Shown here one piece after another: positions 1-8,443 of a stretch of 64,000 nt of DNA. The translations under genes and the position numbers were made by a program. The stretch covers positions 1,380,001-1,444,000 of the forward strand of contig NZ_CP102270.1 in assembly GCF_025148445.1 (NCBI RefSeq). Reading direction: 5' to 3'. Positions within the stretch are counted from its first letter, which is position 1; each line of letters opens with the position of its first letter. The DNA is from Eshraghiella crossota. GTDB lineage: Bacteria; Bacillota; Clostridia; Lachnospirales; Lachnospiraceae. Below the pieces are notes generated by a model. That model saw nothing but the letters and a program-made list of their open reading frames with translations, made no database searches and was not told the origin of the DNA.

Positions 1-502
1 ATATCTTGATATTTTCTTTTATGCTTTCAATTATAAGCTGCATAACAAGCTGTGAACCATCTTCCATGCTTCCGTATATTACCATATATGATAAGCCAGT
101 AGATATATCATTGCCTTTTTTTATTGCGTAATTATCGTTTTCTTTAATCAATTCAATATCTCTGTCCCCACTGAAAATAAAATGTTGCAGCCATCGGTAT
201 GTATTTTCAATATTATTCTGTGTGCTGTATACTGTTTTCCAGTTGCTGTCAACTAAAAAAACATTTATATTATGGAGTGCATTTATACTGAGCATCTTTT
301 TTCTGACGCTGTCAGATGAAATTCCATCGCTTACCAGAACTTCTTTCATTTCATTGTATGAATTTACAAGTTTTTTTTCACGGTCTTTAATATAATATTT
401 TTCAAAGAAAATAGAATTCAAAAGACAAATAACACCCACAACCGTAAGAACTATGGCTGCTATTAAAAATGTTAATTTCAATTTCAATGACATCTTTTTC
501 AT
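1..502 (-). CDS. Membrane-anchored sensor protein, probable sensor histidine kinase (partial, N-terminus only)
   Basis: The reading frame opens at an ATG (500-502) behind a good AGGAG ribosome binding site and runs off the left edge of the window without a stop. The visible 167 residues begin MKKMSLKLKL, followed by one hydrophobic segment (about residues 9-28). A polar domain with no recognisable motif follows, and no second membrane segment or HAMP domain is reached. This is the usual N-terminal layout of a sensor kinase with an extracytoplasmic input domain, but the kinase core lies outside the window, so the call is an inference. It follows livF across a terminator hairpin. An OmpR-type response regulator lies on the other side of the liv genes and could be its partner. 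A methyl-accepting or diguanylate-type sensor is an alternative. Confidence 0.6.
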   Translation of the reverse strand, partial: MKKMSLKLKLTFLIAAIVLTVVGVICLLNSIFFEKYYIKDREKKLVNSYNEMKEVLVSDGISSDSVRKKMLSINALHNINVFLVDSNWKTVYSTQNNIENTYRWLQHFIFSGDRDIELIKENDNYAIKKGNDISTGLSYMVIYGSMEDGSQLVMQLIIESIKENIKI

Positions 503-520
503 GGTAAACTCCTGTTATCA

Positions 521-547
521 CAAAAAGGCACTAATAATAGTGCCTTT
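521..547 (-). terminator. Intrinsic terminator after livF
   Basis: A perfect 10-bp stem (AAAGGCACTA at 524-533 against TAGTGCCTTT at 538-547, loop ATAA) runs into a short T-run on the minus strand. It sits 5 nt past the livF stop. Only about 20 nt separate it from the next start codon at 502, so there is no space for a promoter. Confidence 0.85.
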
Positions 548-551
548 AATT

Positions 552-1262
552 TTATTCTCCAAGGTATGCTTTTTTTACTGTATCATCATTCATTATGTTC
601 TCAGCCTTACCTGAAAGAACAACATTTCCCGTCTCAAGAACATACGCCCTGTCTGCAATTGATAATGCTTTTTTGGCATTCTGTTCTACAAGCAGCACTG
701 TTGTTCCGCCTTCATTAAGTGCCTTAATAATATCAAAGATTTCTGATACAAATATCGGTGATAATCCCATCGATGGTTCATCAAGAAGTATAATCTCAGG
801 TTTGGACATAAGTGCACGTCCCATAGCCAGCATCTGCTGTTCCCCGCCTGACAAAGTTCCTGCAATCTGGTTCTTTCTTTCCTCAAGTCTTGGGAATCTT
901 TCATATATTTTCTCTAAATCTTCGTTAATTTCACTTTTATCCCTTCTGGTATATGCACCCATAAGTAAATTTTCAAATACCGAAAGCTGTGAAAATACTC
1001 TTCTGCCTTCCGGTACCTGTGAAATGCCTAACTTAACAATCTTGTGAGCCGGTGTTTTAGTTATATTCTGTCCATTATATATAATTTTGCCTGATGTAGA
1101 AGGTAAAATACCGGAAATAGCATGCAATGTTGTTGTTTTACCTGCTCCGTTAGCACCAATAAGGGCTATTATTTCACCTTTATTTACTTCAAAGGAAACA
1201 CCTTTTAATGCTTTAATCATTCCGTAGTTAACTTCGAGATTTTCAATTTCCAATAAAGCCAT
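552..1262 (-). CDS. livF: Branched-chain amino acid ABC transporter, ATP-binding protein LivF
   Basis: One of two cytoplasmic ATPases that power branched-chain amino acid uptake. The 236 residues carry Walker A GANGAGKT (36-43), the signature LSGGEQQ (137-143) and Walker B ending LLDEP (about 159-163), followed by a conserved switch His region. Length is normal for LivF (about 235). The Q-loop region with VPEGR is typical of LivF rather than LivG. It is the last gene of livJ-H-M-G-F, 12 nt after livG, and is closed by a terminator. The substrate could be another amino acid or urea-like solute, because this family has drifted in specificity. Confidence 0.95.
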   Translation of the reverse strand: MALLEIENLEVNYGMIKALKGVSFEVNKGEIIALIGANGAGKTTTLHAISGILPSTSGKIIYNGQNITKTPAHKIVKLGISQVPEGRRVFSQLSVFENLLMGAYTRRDKSEINEDLEKIYERFPRLEERKNQIAGTLSGGEQQMLAMGRALMSKPEIILLDEPSMGLSPIFVSEIFDIIKALNEGGTTVLLVEQNAKKALSIADRAYVLETGNVVLSGKAENIMNDDTVKKAYLGE

Positions 1263-1274
1263 ATTTATTTCCTC

Positions 1275-2045
1275 CTAATCGCCAAGATATGCCTTAATTA
1301 CTTCAGGATTATTAAGGACTTCGCTTGTAGGTCCCTGTGTGAGAACTTTACCGAAATTAAGAACCGTAAGTTCTTCACATATACTTGAAACAAGCTTCAT
1401 ATCATGTTCAATAAGTAAAATTGTCATATCAAAGTTATCTCTGATAAAAGCAATAGTTTTAACGAGTTCCATTGTCTCATTAGGGTTCATTCCTGCAGCC
1501 GGCTCATCAAGCAATAAAAGTTTAGGGTTAGTTGCCATAGCTCTTGCCATCTCAAGTTTTCTCTGTTTACCGTATGGGAGGTTGGCAGATATTGTATTTG
1601 CCTCTTCGTCAAGTTCAAATACCTTCAATAATTCCATTGCACGTTCATTCATAAGCCTTTCGTTTTTGAAATAACTTGGCAGCTTAAAAATACCTGCAAT
1701 TGTAGAATATTTATAAATATTGTGTAAGCCGATTTTAACATTATCAAGTACAGACAACTTATTAAACAATCTGATGTTCTGGAAAGTTCTTGCAATTCCG
1801 TCTTTGTTAATCTGTACTACACTCTTACCGGTTATATCTTCTCCATCAAGCTCTATTTTCCCCGAATCAGGTTTATATACACCTGTCAAAAGGTTAAATA
1901 CGGTTGTTTTACCTGCTCCGTTAGGTCCGATAAGTCCGTAAAGTTCTCCCTTTTTAATCTTAAGATTAAAATTATCTACAGCCTGTAAGCCGCCAAAAGA
2001 GATTCCTATGTTATTAACATTCAACATTATATCCTGTGTTTCCAT
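1275..2045 (-). CDS. livG: Branched-chain amino acid ABC transporter, ATP-binding protein LivG
   Basis: Second ATPase subunit, 256 residues, pairing with LivF under the LivHM membrane channel. Walker A is GPNGAGKT (40-47) and Walker B is LLLLDEP (176-182). The signature is LPYGKQRK (156-163), the LivG-type variant of LSGGQ. The C-terminal extension ending in KAYLGD is the LivG hallmark thought to contact the membrane subunits. The gene starts 2 nt after the livM stop, and its ribosome binding site GAGGAGG lies within the last livM codons, so translation is probably coupled. Confidence 0.95.
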   Translation of the reverse strand: METQDIMLNVNNIGISFGGLQAVDNFNLKIKKGELYGLIGPNGAGKTTVFNLLTGVYKPDSGKIELDGEDITGKSVVQINKDGIARTFQNIRLFNKLSVLDNVKIGLHNIYKYSTIAGIFKLPSYFKNERLMNERAMELLKVFELDEEANTISANLPYGKQRKLEMARAMATNPKLLLLDEPAAGMNPNETMELVKTIAFIRDNFDMTILLIEHDMKLVSSICEELTVLNFGKVLTQGPTSEVLNNPEVIKAYLGD

Positions 2046-2047
2046 AA

Positions 2048-3133
2048 TTAATGAACCTCCTCTTCAACCGGTTTTTTCTTTGAAAAGAATGATTTGAATT
2101 TTGCTGAAATTTCTTTACGTAATTCAATACATTTTGGATTCCATGTGAAAATCATAAGTACAATAAGTACAACAGCATAAATAATCATACGATAATCATT
2201 GAGGAATCGCATCTTTTCCGGAAGAATCGTCAATACGATAGCAGCAACGATAGATCCCGGAATATTACCCATTCCGCCAAGAACAACCATAACAAGTACA
2301 TTAATAGACGTATTAAAATCGAACTTTGAAGGCTGTAACATTCCTAAGTTATGTGAATATAATACGCCCGCAACACCTGCTAATGCTGCCGATATAGTAA
2401 ATGCAAGTAATCTGAATTTGGAAATATTGATACCGACCGTCTCTGTAGCAATCCTATTGTCCCTTACCGCTTTAATAGCACGACCCGAACGTGAATCAGA
2501 TAAATTCATAACAATAAGTACGGTAATTATTAAAAGAATTATACCGATAAGAAAAGTACTGCTCCTCTGGATTTTCAAAATACCCTGGGAACCCTTTACT
2601 ATAATGTCCTCGGATTTAACACCTTTTCCTATAAGGTCAGTCGTATTGTTCAGTGAAAAATGGAAACCTTTGCTGTCAAATGCAACGATAACAGTTCCTA
2701 AAATTCCTTTTATAATCTCTCCAAAAGCAAGTGTAACTATAGCAAGATAGTCCCCCTGAAGTCTTAATACTGCAGAACCTATAAGAATACCGAAAATTGC
2801 TGCTGTAACTGCGCCTATAAGTATTCCTATTACAAATCTTAATAAATCATTAGATATCATATCCGCAGTTATCTGTGTAAAAAGCGAACCCGTAAATGCA
2901 CCTACATACATAAATCCTGCGTGTCCAAGACTAAGTTCACCTAAAATACCTACTACAAGATTAAGTGATACAGCCATTATAGACCAAACACATATTCTGA
3001 CAAGCAGGCCTGACATAACATTTGAAAGTACACCGGAATTATTAAGTGTATTCATAACAAAATAAGCAATAACAATTGCGATTATTGTAATTACTGTTGT
3101 AAGTGTAGTTTTTTTAAGTTTTAATTTTTTCAT
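2048..3133 (-). CDS. livM: Branched-chain amino acid ABC transporter, permease LivM
   Basis: Membrane channel subunit, 361 residues, with a basic N-terminus and about nine to ten hydrophobic segments. The region LVVGILGELSLGHAGFMYVG (about 60-79) is the conserved LivM signature near the first core helices. The EAA-like loop RAIKAVRDNRIATETVGI (about 218-235) is the docking site for LivF/LivG. A stretch of about 30 charged residues follows the last helix. It starts 10 nt after livH, and the operon order H-M-G-F is the family norm. Confidence 0.94.
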   Translation of the reverse strand: MKKLKLKKTTLTTVITIIAIVIAYFVMNTLNNSGVLSNVMSGLLVRICVWSIMAVSLNLVVGILGELSLGHAGFMYVGAFTGSLFTQITADMISNDLLRFVIGILIGAVTAAIFGILIGSAVLRLQGDYLAIVTLAFGEIIKGILGTVIVAFDSKGFHFSLNNTTDLIGKGVKSEDIIVKGSQGILKIQRSSTFLIGIILLIITVLIVMNLSDSRSGRAIKAVRDNRIATETVGINISKFRLLAFTISAALAGVAGVLYSHNLGMLQPSKFDFNTSINVLVMVVLGGMGNIPGSIVAAIVLTILPEKMRFLNDYRMIIYAVVLIVLMIFTWNPKCIELRKEISAKFKSFFSKKKPVEEEVH

Positions 3134-3143
3134 GTATCTTCAC

Positions 3144-4028
3144 CTACACTTTCTCTTTAATCTTTTTGCCAAACAGACCAGTTGGCTTAAAAATAAGAAC
3201 AACTATCAATACAACAAATACAATAGCATTAGCAAGCTTTGTTCCATTAGGAATATAAGCACCACTTAATACTTCTATTATACCAAGCACAATCCCGCCG
3301 ACCATTGCACCGGGAATTGAACCTATACCTCCAAATACAGCAGCTACAAAGGCCTTAATGCCCGGCATAGAGCCCGATGTAGGGATAAGACTTGGATAGG
3401 CGTTAAACATAAGGAGACTTGCAAGTGCTGCAAGTGCAGATCCGATTGCAAATGTTATTGTAATTGTAGTATTAACATTAATACCCATTAACTTCGCAGC
3501 ATCTTTATCCTCTGAAACAGCTAACATAGCACGTCCTGTTTTTGTCTTCCTGATAAATATTGATAATGCCACCACAATAATAATTCCTAATACAATCATT
3601 AAAATCGTGGAGCCCTCGATATTAGCACCGAACATCTTTACACTGCCAAGTTTTATTGGATTTCTAAACATTTTAGGCTGGGATGTAAATATGAGCTGGG
3701 CAATGTTCTGGAGAAGAATACTTACACCAATTGCTGTAATAAGTACAGCAAGTGATGACGCCTCCCTAAGTGGTTTATATGCAACTTTTTCTATTACTAC
3801 GCCAAGGACAGTACACACTACCATAGCAACAATCAATGCAGCAAATACATTGGTTCCACTACCATATATCATACTAAAGAGGACATATCCTCCTATCATA
3901 ATAACGTCGCCATGGGCAAAATTAAGCATTTTGGCAATACCATAAACCATAGTATATCCCAATGCAATAATCGCATATACACTGCCTAAGCTTATACCAT
4001 TAAATACATAAGTAAAAAAACTACTCAT
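3144..4028 (-). CDS. livH: Branched-chain amino acid ABC transporter, permease LivH
   Basis: Second channel subunit, 294 residues, almost entirely hydrophobic. It opens with the typical LivH N-terminus NGISLGSVYAIIALGYTMVYG, followed by the conserved motif KMLNFAHGDVIMIGGY. The ATPase-contact loop is RAMLAVSEDKDAAKLMGI. The start is an ATG preceded by GAGGTG. It is separated from livJ by 110 nt holding a terminator-like hairpin, so channel and ATPase genes are probably made at lower levels than the binding protein. Confidence 0.94.
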   Translation of the reverse strand: MSSFFTYVFNGISLGSVYAIIALGYTMVYGIAKMLNFAHGDVIMIGGYVLFSMIYGSGTNVFAALIVAMVVCTVLGVVIEKVAYKPLREASSLAVLITAIGVSILLQNIAQLIFTSQPKMFRNPIKLGSVKMFGANIEGSTILMIVLGIIIVVALSIFIRKTKTGRAMLAVSEDKDAAKLMGINVNTTITITFAIGSALAALASLLMFNAYPSLIPTSGSMPGIKAFVAAVFGGIGSIPGAMVGGIVLGIIEVLSGAYIPNGTKLANAIVFVVLIVVLIFKPTGLFGKKIKEKV

Positions 4029-4080
4029 GAGTTCACCTCGTCCATTTATTTACCGGAAAACCCGGATATTCTACCTGATA

Positions 4081-4118
4081 ACAATAAAGACAGAGAGACC
4101 ACTTCATGCCTCTCTGCC
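4081..4118 (-). terminator. Terminator-like hairpin between livJ and livH
   Basis: On the minus strand an 11-bp stem (two G-U pairs) forms from 4108-4118 against 4089-4099, followed by a T-rich tail CTTTATTGTT. It lies 20 nt after the livJ stop and 60 nt before the livH start, and I see no promoter in between. Partial termination or 3'-end protection here would give excess binding protein over channel, as is usual for ABC importers. Confidence 0.7.
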
Positions 4119-4138
4119 CATAGTCTTTAAAAAAAATA

Positions 4139-5314
4139 TTATTTTGCTGAAACGTATGTACCGTCTTTAATCACAACAGCTCTAGGTTCTTTACTTACTT
4201 CACCTGATGCTTCCCATTTCATACCGGCACCGGTAAGTCCGTCAACTGTAATTTCAGTAATTGATTTCTGTAAAGCTTTATTAACATCAGCTACTGAAGC
4301 ATCCGGCTTGAGACCTGCCTTTTCAATTGCTGCCTTAAGAATATATACACCGTCATATGCATCTGCTGCGAACTGGTTAGGAACATCATTGTAAAGTTCT
4401 TTGTATGTTTTAACAAAAGCTACTGTTTTTTCATCTGTAGCATCTGCTGAGAATGGAGTTAAAAGCATTACGCCTTCTGCAAGTTCCTTATTAAAGTTCT
4501 TTACACCAAGAATTCCGTCAAGGCCATCACATCCAAAGAATATAGGCTTATATCCTGTGCTGTTAGCTTCTGTAAGAATTAAAGAAGCTTCTGTAGAATA
4601 AATTGGAAGGAATACCAAATCAGCGCCTGCATCCTTACAAGACTGAACCTGTACTGAGAAGTCTGTCTTAGTGTCCTTAGTAAATGACTGAGTTGATACA
4701 ATTTCAAAATCCTGTGACTTAGCTGCTTCAACGAATTTTTCAAAAACACCTGTTGAATATACATCTGAGCTGTCATAAATGATACCTACTTTAGTAGCTA
4801 ACTTATTCTCACCGATGTACTGAGCTGAAGTTGAACCCTGGTTAGGGTCTGTGAAACATACCTGGAATACATTATCACCTGCGATAACTGACTGAGCTGA
4901 TGCAGATGGTGTAAGCTGGAACATATTGTCTTCTGCTGTAAGACCTACAACGGCTTCACATGAACCTGATGTAACTGTTCCTAAAAGTATCTGTGTTCCC
5001 TTGTCCTTAAGTGCATTGTAAGCATTAGCTGCAAGTTCAGGGTCTGCCTGATCATCTTCAAAGCTGAGCTCAATCTTGTAACCGTTGATTCCGCCTGCCT
5101 TGTTGATTTCATCAACTGCAATGCTTGCACCGTTCTTTACAGCGTTGCCATAAATAGCTGCTGTACCTGTAGTTGGTCCGATACTACCAATTTTCCAAAC
5201 ATCTGAGCCGGTGTTTGATGAACCATTTCCTTCACTCTTGCCACATCCTGCAAATGTAGCTGCTGCAAGAGAAGCTACTGCTGCTAATGCAACGAATTTC
5301 TTCATCTTTTTCAT
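4139..5314 (-). CDS. livJ: Branched-chain amino acid ABC transporter, substrate-binding lipoprotein LivJ
   Basis: Periplasmic-binding-protein-type receptor, 391 residues, tethered outside the membrane. It begins with a lipoprotein signal: basic MKKMKK, a hydrophobic core, and lipobox FAGC with lipidation Cys at about residue 24. A Ser/Gly/Asn-rich linker follows. The mature protein shows the type I fold of the Leu/Ile/Val-binding family (WKIGSIGPTTG near the start, AVDEINKAGGINGYKI, and AADAYDGVYILKAAI near the end). It is the first gene of the liv cluster and has its own promoter. Exact ligand specificity cannot be read from sequence. Confidence 0.94.
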   Translation of the reverse strand: MKKMKKFVALAAVASLAAATFAGCGKSEGNGSSNTGSDVWKIGSIGPTTGTAAIYGNAVKNGASIAVDEINKAGGINGYKIELSFEDDQADPELAANAYNALKDKGTQILLGTVTSGSCEAVVGLTAEDNMFQLTPSASAQSVIAGDNVFQVCFTDPNQGSTSAQYIGENKLATKVGIIYDSSDVYSTGVFEKFVEAAKSQDFEIVSTQSFTKDTKTDFSVQVQSCKDAGADLVFLPIYSTEASLILTEANSTGYKPIFFGCDGLDGILGVKNFNKELAEGVMLLTPFSADATDEKTVAFVKTYKELYNDVPNQFAADAYDGVYILKAAIEKAGLKPDASVADVNKALQKSITEITVDGLTGAGMKWEASGEVSKEPRAVVIKDGTYVSAK

Positions 5315-5357
5315 AATTGTTTCCTCCTTTTAAGGCATCTAGCCCTTATAGGAATTT

Positions 5358-5386
5358 ATGCTACTATTTTCTTTTAAAAATGTCAA
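5358..5386 (-). promoter_or_regulatory. Sigma-A promoter of livJ
   Basis: Minus-strand TTGACA (5381-5386), a 17-bp spacer and TAGCAT (5358-5363), about 45 nt upstream of the livJ start. A strong AAAGGAGG ribosome binding site follows. The -35 begins just 12 bp past the stop of the response regulator gene, so the liv genes can be expressed independently of it. Confidence 0.8.
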
Positions 5387-5398
5387 CCTTTTTTACAA

Positions 5399-6067
5399 TC
5401 ATGCTTCAAATTTGTAACCCATTCCCCATATTGTCGATATAAATTTGCCTTTTTCACCCATTTTACTTCTGAGTTTTTTGACATGGGTATCTATTGTTCT
5501 TGCATCGCCGTAATAATCATAATTCCATACATTATTGAGGATTTTTTCCCTTGAAAGTGCTACGCCTCTGTTTTCCATAAAATATGTAAGGAGTTCAAAT
5601 TCTTTAAAACTTAAATCTATTTCTTTTCCGTCAATAGTTACCGTATGTGCTATTTTATTAACTGTTATTCCGGCTATATCAAGTATCTCTTCATTATCTC
5701 CGGTAGTCCTTCTTAAAAGTGCATTAACCCTTGCGGTTAATATCTTCGGACTGAAAGGTTTGGAAATATATTCGTCAACGCCCAACTCAAACCCTTTGAG
5801 TTCATCCTGTTCCTCACTTTTAGCTGTAAGCATAAGAATAGGTACTTTCGATAATTTTCTTACTTCCTTACAAAGCTGCCATCCGTCCATTTTCGGCATC
5901 ATTACATCCATAATTATAAGGTCTATATCATTGTTTGAGCAAAAAATATCAAGTGCCGCTTCACCGTCTTCAGCTTCACATACTACATAACCTTCCCTTA
6001 CAAGAAAGTCCCTGATTATTTTTCTTATTCTGCTTTCGTCATCAACGACAAGTATTTTATTGTTCAT
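5399..6067 (-). CDS. OmpR/PhoB-family two-component response regulator
   Basis: DNA-binding response regulator, 222 residues. The receiver domain (1-about 118) has the acidic pair DD at 9-10, phosphoacceptor Asp54 (LIIMDVMMP), the T/S site in LMLTAKS and conserved Lys103 (ISKPF). The winged-helix domain (about 130-222) ends in WGMGYKFEA. The ATG at 6065-6067 is chosen because the GTG six bases upstream lies inside the GGAGG ribosome binding site. It lies just upstream of livJ, which has its own promoter. A probable sensor is truncated at the left window edge. That the pair controls the liv genes is inference. Confidence 0.93.
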   Translation of the reverse strand: MNNKILVVDDESRIRKIIRDFLVREGYVVCEAEDGEAALDIFCSNNDIDLIIMDVMMPKMDGWQLCKEVRKLSKVPILMLTAKSEEQDELKGFELGVDEYISKPFSPKILTARVNALLRRTTGDNEEILDIAGITVNKIAHTVTIDGKEIDLSFKEFELLTYFMENRGVALSREKILNNVWNYDYYGDARTIDTHVKKLRSKMGEKGKFISTIWGMGYKFEA

Positions 6068-6118
6068 AGGCACCTCCGTTTTTCATATTTTTAATCAATA
6101 TTTGTCTTTTCTGTGAAA

Positions 6119-6709
6119 TCATTCCTCCGGATGGTTAATTTTCCATTCAAGCTCTTTAAGTTCCTGTTCCTTTTCGTTAAGTTCACTTTGCCATGAAGAA
6201 TATTTATCCTGAATTACACGTTCATAATTAAGGATATTAGGCGAGTCGCTGTTTTTTGTTATTATAAACATTGCAATTACCACAGCAACAAGCACTATAT
6301 TAAAAAGAATTGAAGTGGATAGTCTGCTCTTCATTTTCTTTTTTTCGGATTCATATTGCTTTACGGTAGTTTCGTATTTGGTACTTATGTATTTCTCTAC
6401 ACGCTCTTTTTCCATGTGACCCGTTGTCTTTACCGGTATCGGCATAATATCTTCTGCTTTATAATTTCCGCTTTTTATAACAACGTCTCTTAGCTTTTTA
6501 AGGTAATCCATACCCACCGGGGTCTTGAATATCTTTTTTTCTATAAGTTCACAATAAAGCTTATAAGTCTTTTCAATATTGGAGAGATTGAGTTCCGAAC
6601 TTAAATATTTAATTGCCTTTTTTTCCTGAACAGCTTCGTTATATTCTGTTTTGGTTTCAAAAACATATCCATTCACTATATAGCTTTGGATTTCATTTAT
6701 TTCTTCCAT
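6119..6709 (-). CDS. Uncharacterised single-pass membrane protein with C-terminal coiled coil
   Basis: A 196-residue protein I do not recognise. Residues 1-125 are polar and lysine/glutamate-rich, with a basic cluster (KKKMKSR) just before one membrane segment (about 131-151). The last 30 residues (SELNEKEQELKELEWK) should form a short coiled coil on the other side. There is no signal peptide or catalytic motif. It is codirectional with the response regulator gene 52 nt downstream and may share its transcript. The positive-inside rule would place the large N-terminal part in the cytoplasm. The start ATG has an AGAGG ribosome binding site. Function is unknown. Confidence 0.75.
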   Translation of the reverse strand: MEEINEIQSYIVNGYVFETKTEYNEAVQEKKAIKYLSSELNLSNIEKTYKLYCELIEKKIFKTPVGMDYLKKLRDVVIKSGNYKAEDIMPIPVKTTGHMEKERVEKYISTKYETTVKQYESEKKKMKSRLSTSILFNIVLVAVVIAMFIITKNSDSPNILNYERVIQDKYSSWQSELNEKEQELKELEWKINHPEE

Positions 6710-6863
6710 TTTCTGCCTCTTTCAATATTTAATTCATACCGGTTATTTTATCATTTTTTCAATCTAAATAAAATACCCAGTGCCTTATTTTTATCTATAA
6801 TATATCATATAAACTCATGGCAAATTTAAGATTGCTGTGCGTCTCCAGGTAATACTTTCTTTT

Positions 6864-7247
6864 CTACTTCTGAAGCCTTTCTTCAAGGAACTCCACAGCA
6901 TCTCTTATACAGTCATCACATTCCCTTACAACATGTCCTGTTTCGGTTCCTTTTAGTTCCTTACAGATAACAGTTCCGTTTCTGTCTTTAAATTCCATCA
7001 TTATATTTCTGACATCGGAAAAAGTCTTACGAGGGTCTTTGTTGGCAAGTCCGAGGACAATGCCTGCACCTGTAAGAGCACCGCAGTTACCCTCCATTGT
7101 TCCCATGCCCACAGCAAAAGCCTGTGTTGTTTCTTTTAAGGTTTCTTCATCTAATCCCGTGTAATCACAAAATGCACAGGCAACCGCCTGTGAACAGTTA
7201 TGTCCGCAATGTTTTCTGTTTACCGCTTCATCTGCTCTTGTACTCAT
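6864..7247 (-). CDS. C_GCAxxG_C_C family protein (putative redox protein)
   Basis: A 127-residue cysteine-rich protein of the family named for its C-GCAxxG-C-C pattern. Visible elements are HNCSQAVACAFC near the N-terminus, the signature NCGALTGAGIVLGLA in the middle, VICKEL, and a C-terminal RECDDCI. Spaced cysteines of this kind suggest a metal or Fe-S site or redox-active thiols, but no function has been firmly assigned to the family. It starts 4 nt after pgeF with an AAAGGAG site and ends the rplS-to-pgeF run of genes. Confidence 0.88.
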   Translation of the reverse strand: MSTRADEAVNRKHCGHNCSQAVACAFCDYTGLDEETLKETTQAFAVGMGTMEGNCGALTGAGIVLGLANKDPRKTFSDVRNIMMEFKDRNGTVICKELKGTETGHVVRECDDCIRDAVEFLEERLQK

Positions 7248-7250
7248 CTG

Positions 7251-8096
7251 TTATTCTCCTTTAATTGTTAAAAATCCGCACATACCGCCACGCATGCCTT
7301 TACTTGCACGATGTGAAAATAAAAGGTCACTGTTACAGCATGTACATATATCAGTTATCCCTATATTTTCAGGAAGTATACCCGCATTTATAAAGTTTCT
7401 GTAATTAGCTCTCCATAAATCAAGCTTGAATTTGCCGTTGTCTTTTATATACAATATATCTTCAAAAACCTCTGTGCCGTAGGCCTTCGCAAACTGTTCC
7501 GCCACATCCTCAGATACCTCATAGCAGTTATGACATATGGAAGGACCGATAAAAGCAACAATATCCGCAGGGTCGGTATTGTATTCTTTTTCCATCATTT
7601 TAACAGTAACATCTGCAATGTTTCCCACCGTTCCACGCCAGCCCGAATGAGACAAACCTATTGCTTTATTTCTTGTATCTGCAAAAAACAAAGGGACACA
7701 GTCAGCGTATGATGTAACAAGCGTAACCCCCGGTTCATTGGTTATAAGTCCGTCAACATCTGAAAAATTGCGTTCCCTTGTAACACCCATTCCGCAATGT
7801 TCTTTAGTAACCTTCATTACATTGGTTGTATGCGTCTGCATTGCGTATACCATGGAATTAACGTCCATATCAAGCTCATTGCCTATTATCTCAAAATTTT
7901 GGGACACGGCTTTTTCATCATCGCCCCTTGTAAATGAAAGGTTCATTGAGGAATATATGCCTTTGCTTACTCCTCCGAGTCTTGTTGAAAAACCATGTTT
8001 TATAAAATCAACTCCATTAAGGTTATTGAATGTAATATGAGGAACCGTTCCCTGTATTTTGGTGGTATTGCTGAAATCATAAAAATTTATATTCAT
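7251..8096 (-). CDS. pgeF: Peptidoglycan editing factor PgeF (YfiH/DUF152, 'laccase-domain' protein)
   Basis: Family of purine-nucleoside-active or peptidoglycan-editing enzymes, 281 residues, formerly called multicopper polyphenol oxidases. The conserved metal-ligand segments are present: MVYAMQTHTTNV, SYADCVPLFFAD and GLSHSGWRGT, with a C-terminal TCCNSDLLFSHRA block. In E. coli the homologue prevents L-Ser misincorporation into muropeptides. The ATG overlaps the yraN stop by one base (TAATG), showing translational coupling. The substrate in this organism is not evident. Confidence 0.9.
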   Translation of the reverse strand: MNINFYDFSNTTKIQGTVPHITFNNLNGVDFIKHGFSTRLGGVSKGIYSSMNLSFTRGDDEKAVSQNFEIIGNELDMDVNSMVYAMQTHTTNVMKVTKEHCGMGVTRERNFSDVDGLITNEPGVTLVTSYADCVPLFFADTRNKAIGLSHSGWRGTVGNIADVTVKMMEKEYNTDPADIVAFIGPSICHNCYEVSEDVAEQFAKAYGTEVFEDILYIKDNGKFKLDLWRANYRNFINAGILPENIGITDICTCCNSDLLFSHRASKGMRGGMCGFLTIKGE

Positions 8097-8443
8097 TAAA
8101 AAGCATCCTTTATATGTGTTATTTTTGTTCCTAATATGGATATGACATCAAATCTTATAGGACAGTCAAAAGATTTTCCATTTCTGGCAATATAGAGCAT
8201 TGCCGTTTTTCTTATCCTATACTGCTTTCTGTAGTCAACAGCTTCTTCAGGGAAACCGTATCTTACGGAGCTTCGGTATTTTACTTCCACAAATACAAGA
8301 GCCTCATTATCCTTGGCTACAATATCTATTTCTCCGCCTTTACCATAAAAATTACGGCAGATTATGTCATATCCAATACTCTCTAAATATTCTGCTGCCT
8401 TATCTTCATAAAAACTGCCGGTTTGTCTTTTATTTTCTGTCAT
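8096..8443 (-). CDS. YraN family protein (UPF0102), endonuclease-like
   Basis: A small 115-residue protein of the UPF0102 family with the restriction-endonuclease-like fold. Visible are GSFYEDKAAEYLESIGYDIICRNF, the catalytic-type GGEIDIVAKDNEALVFVEVKYR (D...E-x-K) and a basic RKQYRIRKTA. Biochemical role is uncertain; homologues are linked to DNA processing or Holliday-junction-like substrates. It overlaps the FlhB-C-like gene upstream by 14 nt and pgeF downstream by 1 nt. Its ribosome binding site AAAGGAAAG lies inside the upstream gene. Confidence 0.9.
   Translation of the reverse strand: MTENKRQTGSFYEDKAAEYLESIGYDIICRNFYGKGGEIDIVAKDNEALVFVEVKYRSSVRYGFPEEAVDYRKQYRIRKTAMLYIARNGKSFDCPIRFDVISILGTKITHIKDAF

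Noticed and set aside
2199-2750. 183-codon plus-strand ORF opposite livM
   Set aside because: It is antisense to a conserved permease and has no start signal or domain.
6710-6863. Promoter for the gene at 6119-6709
   Set aside because: Several AT-rich -10-like hexamers exist (for example TATTAT), but the best -35 candidates have 15-16 bp spacing; no confident call can be made. Nothing else is seen in this 154-bp gap.
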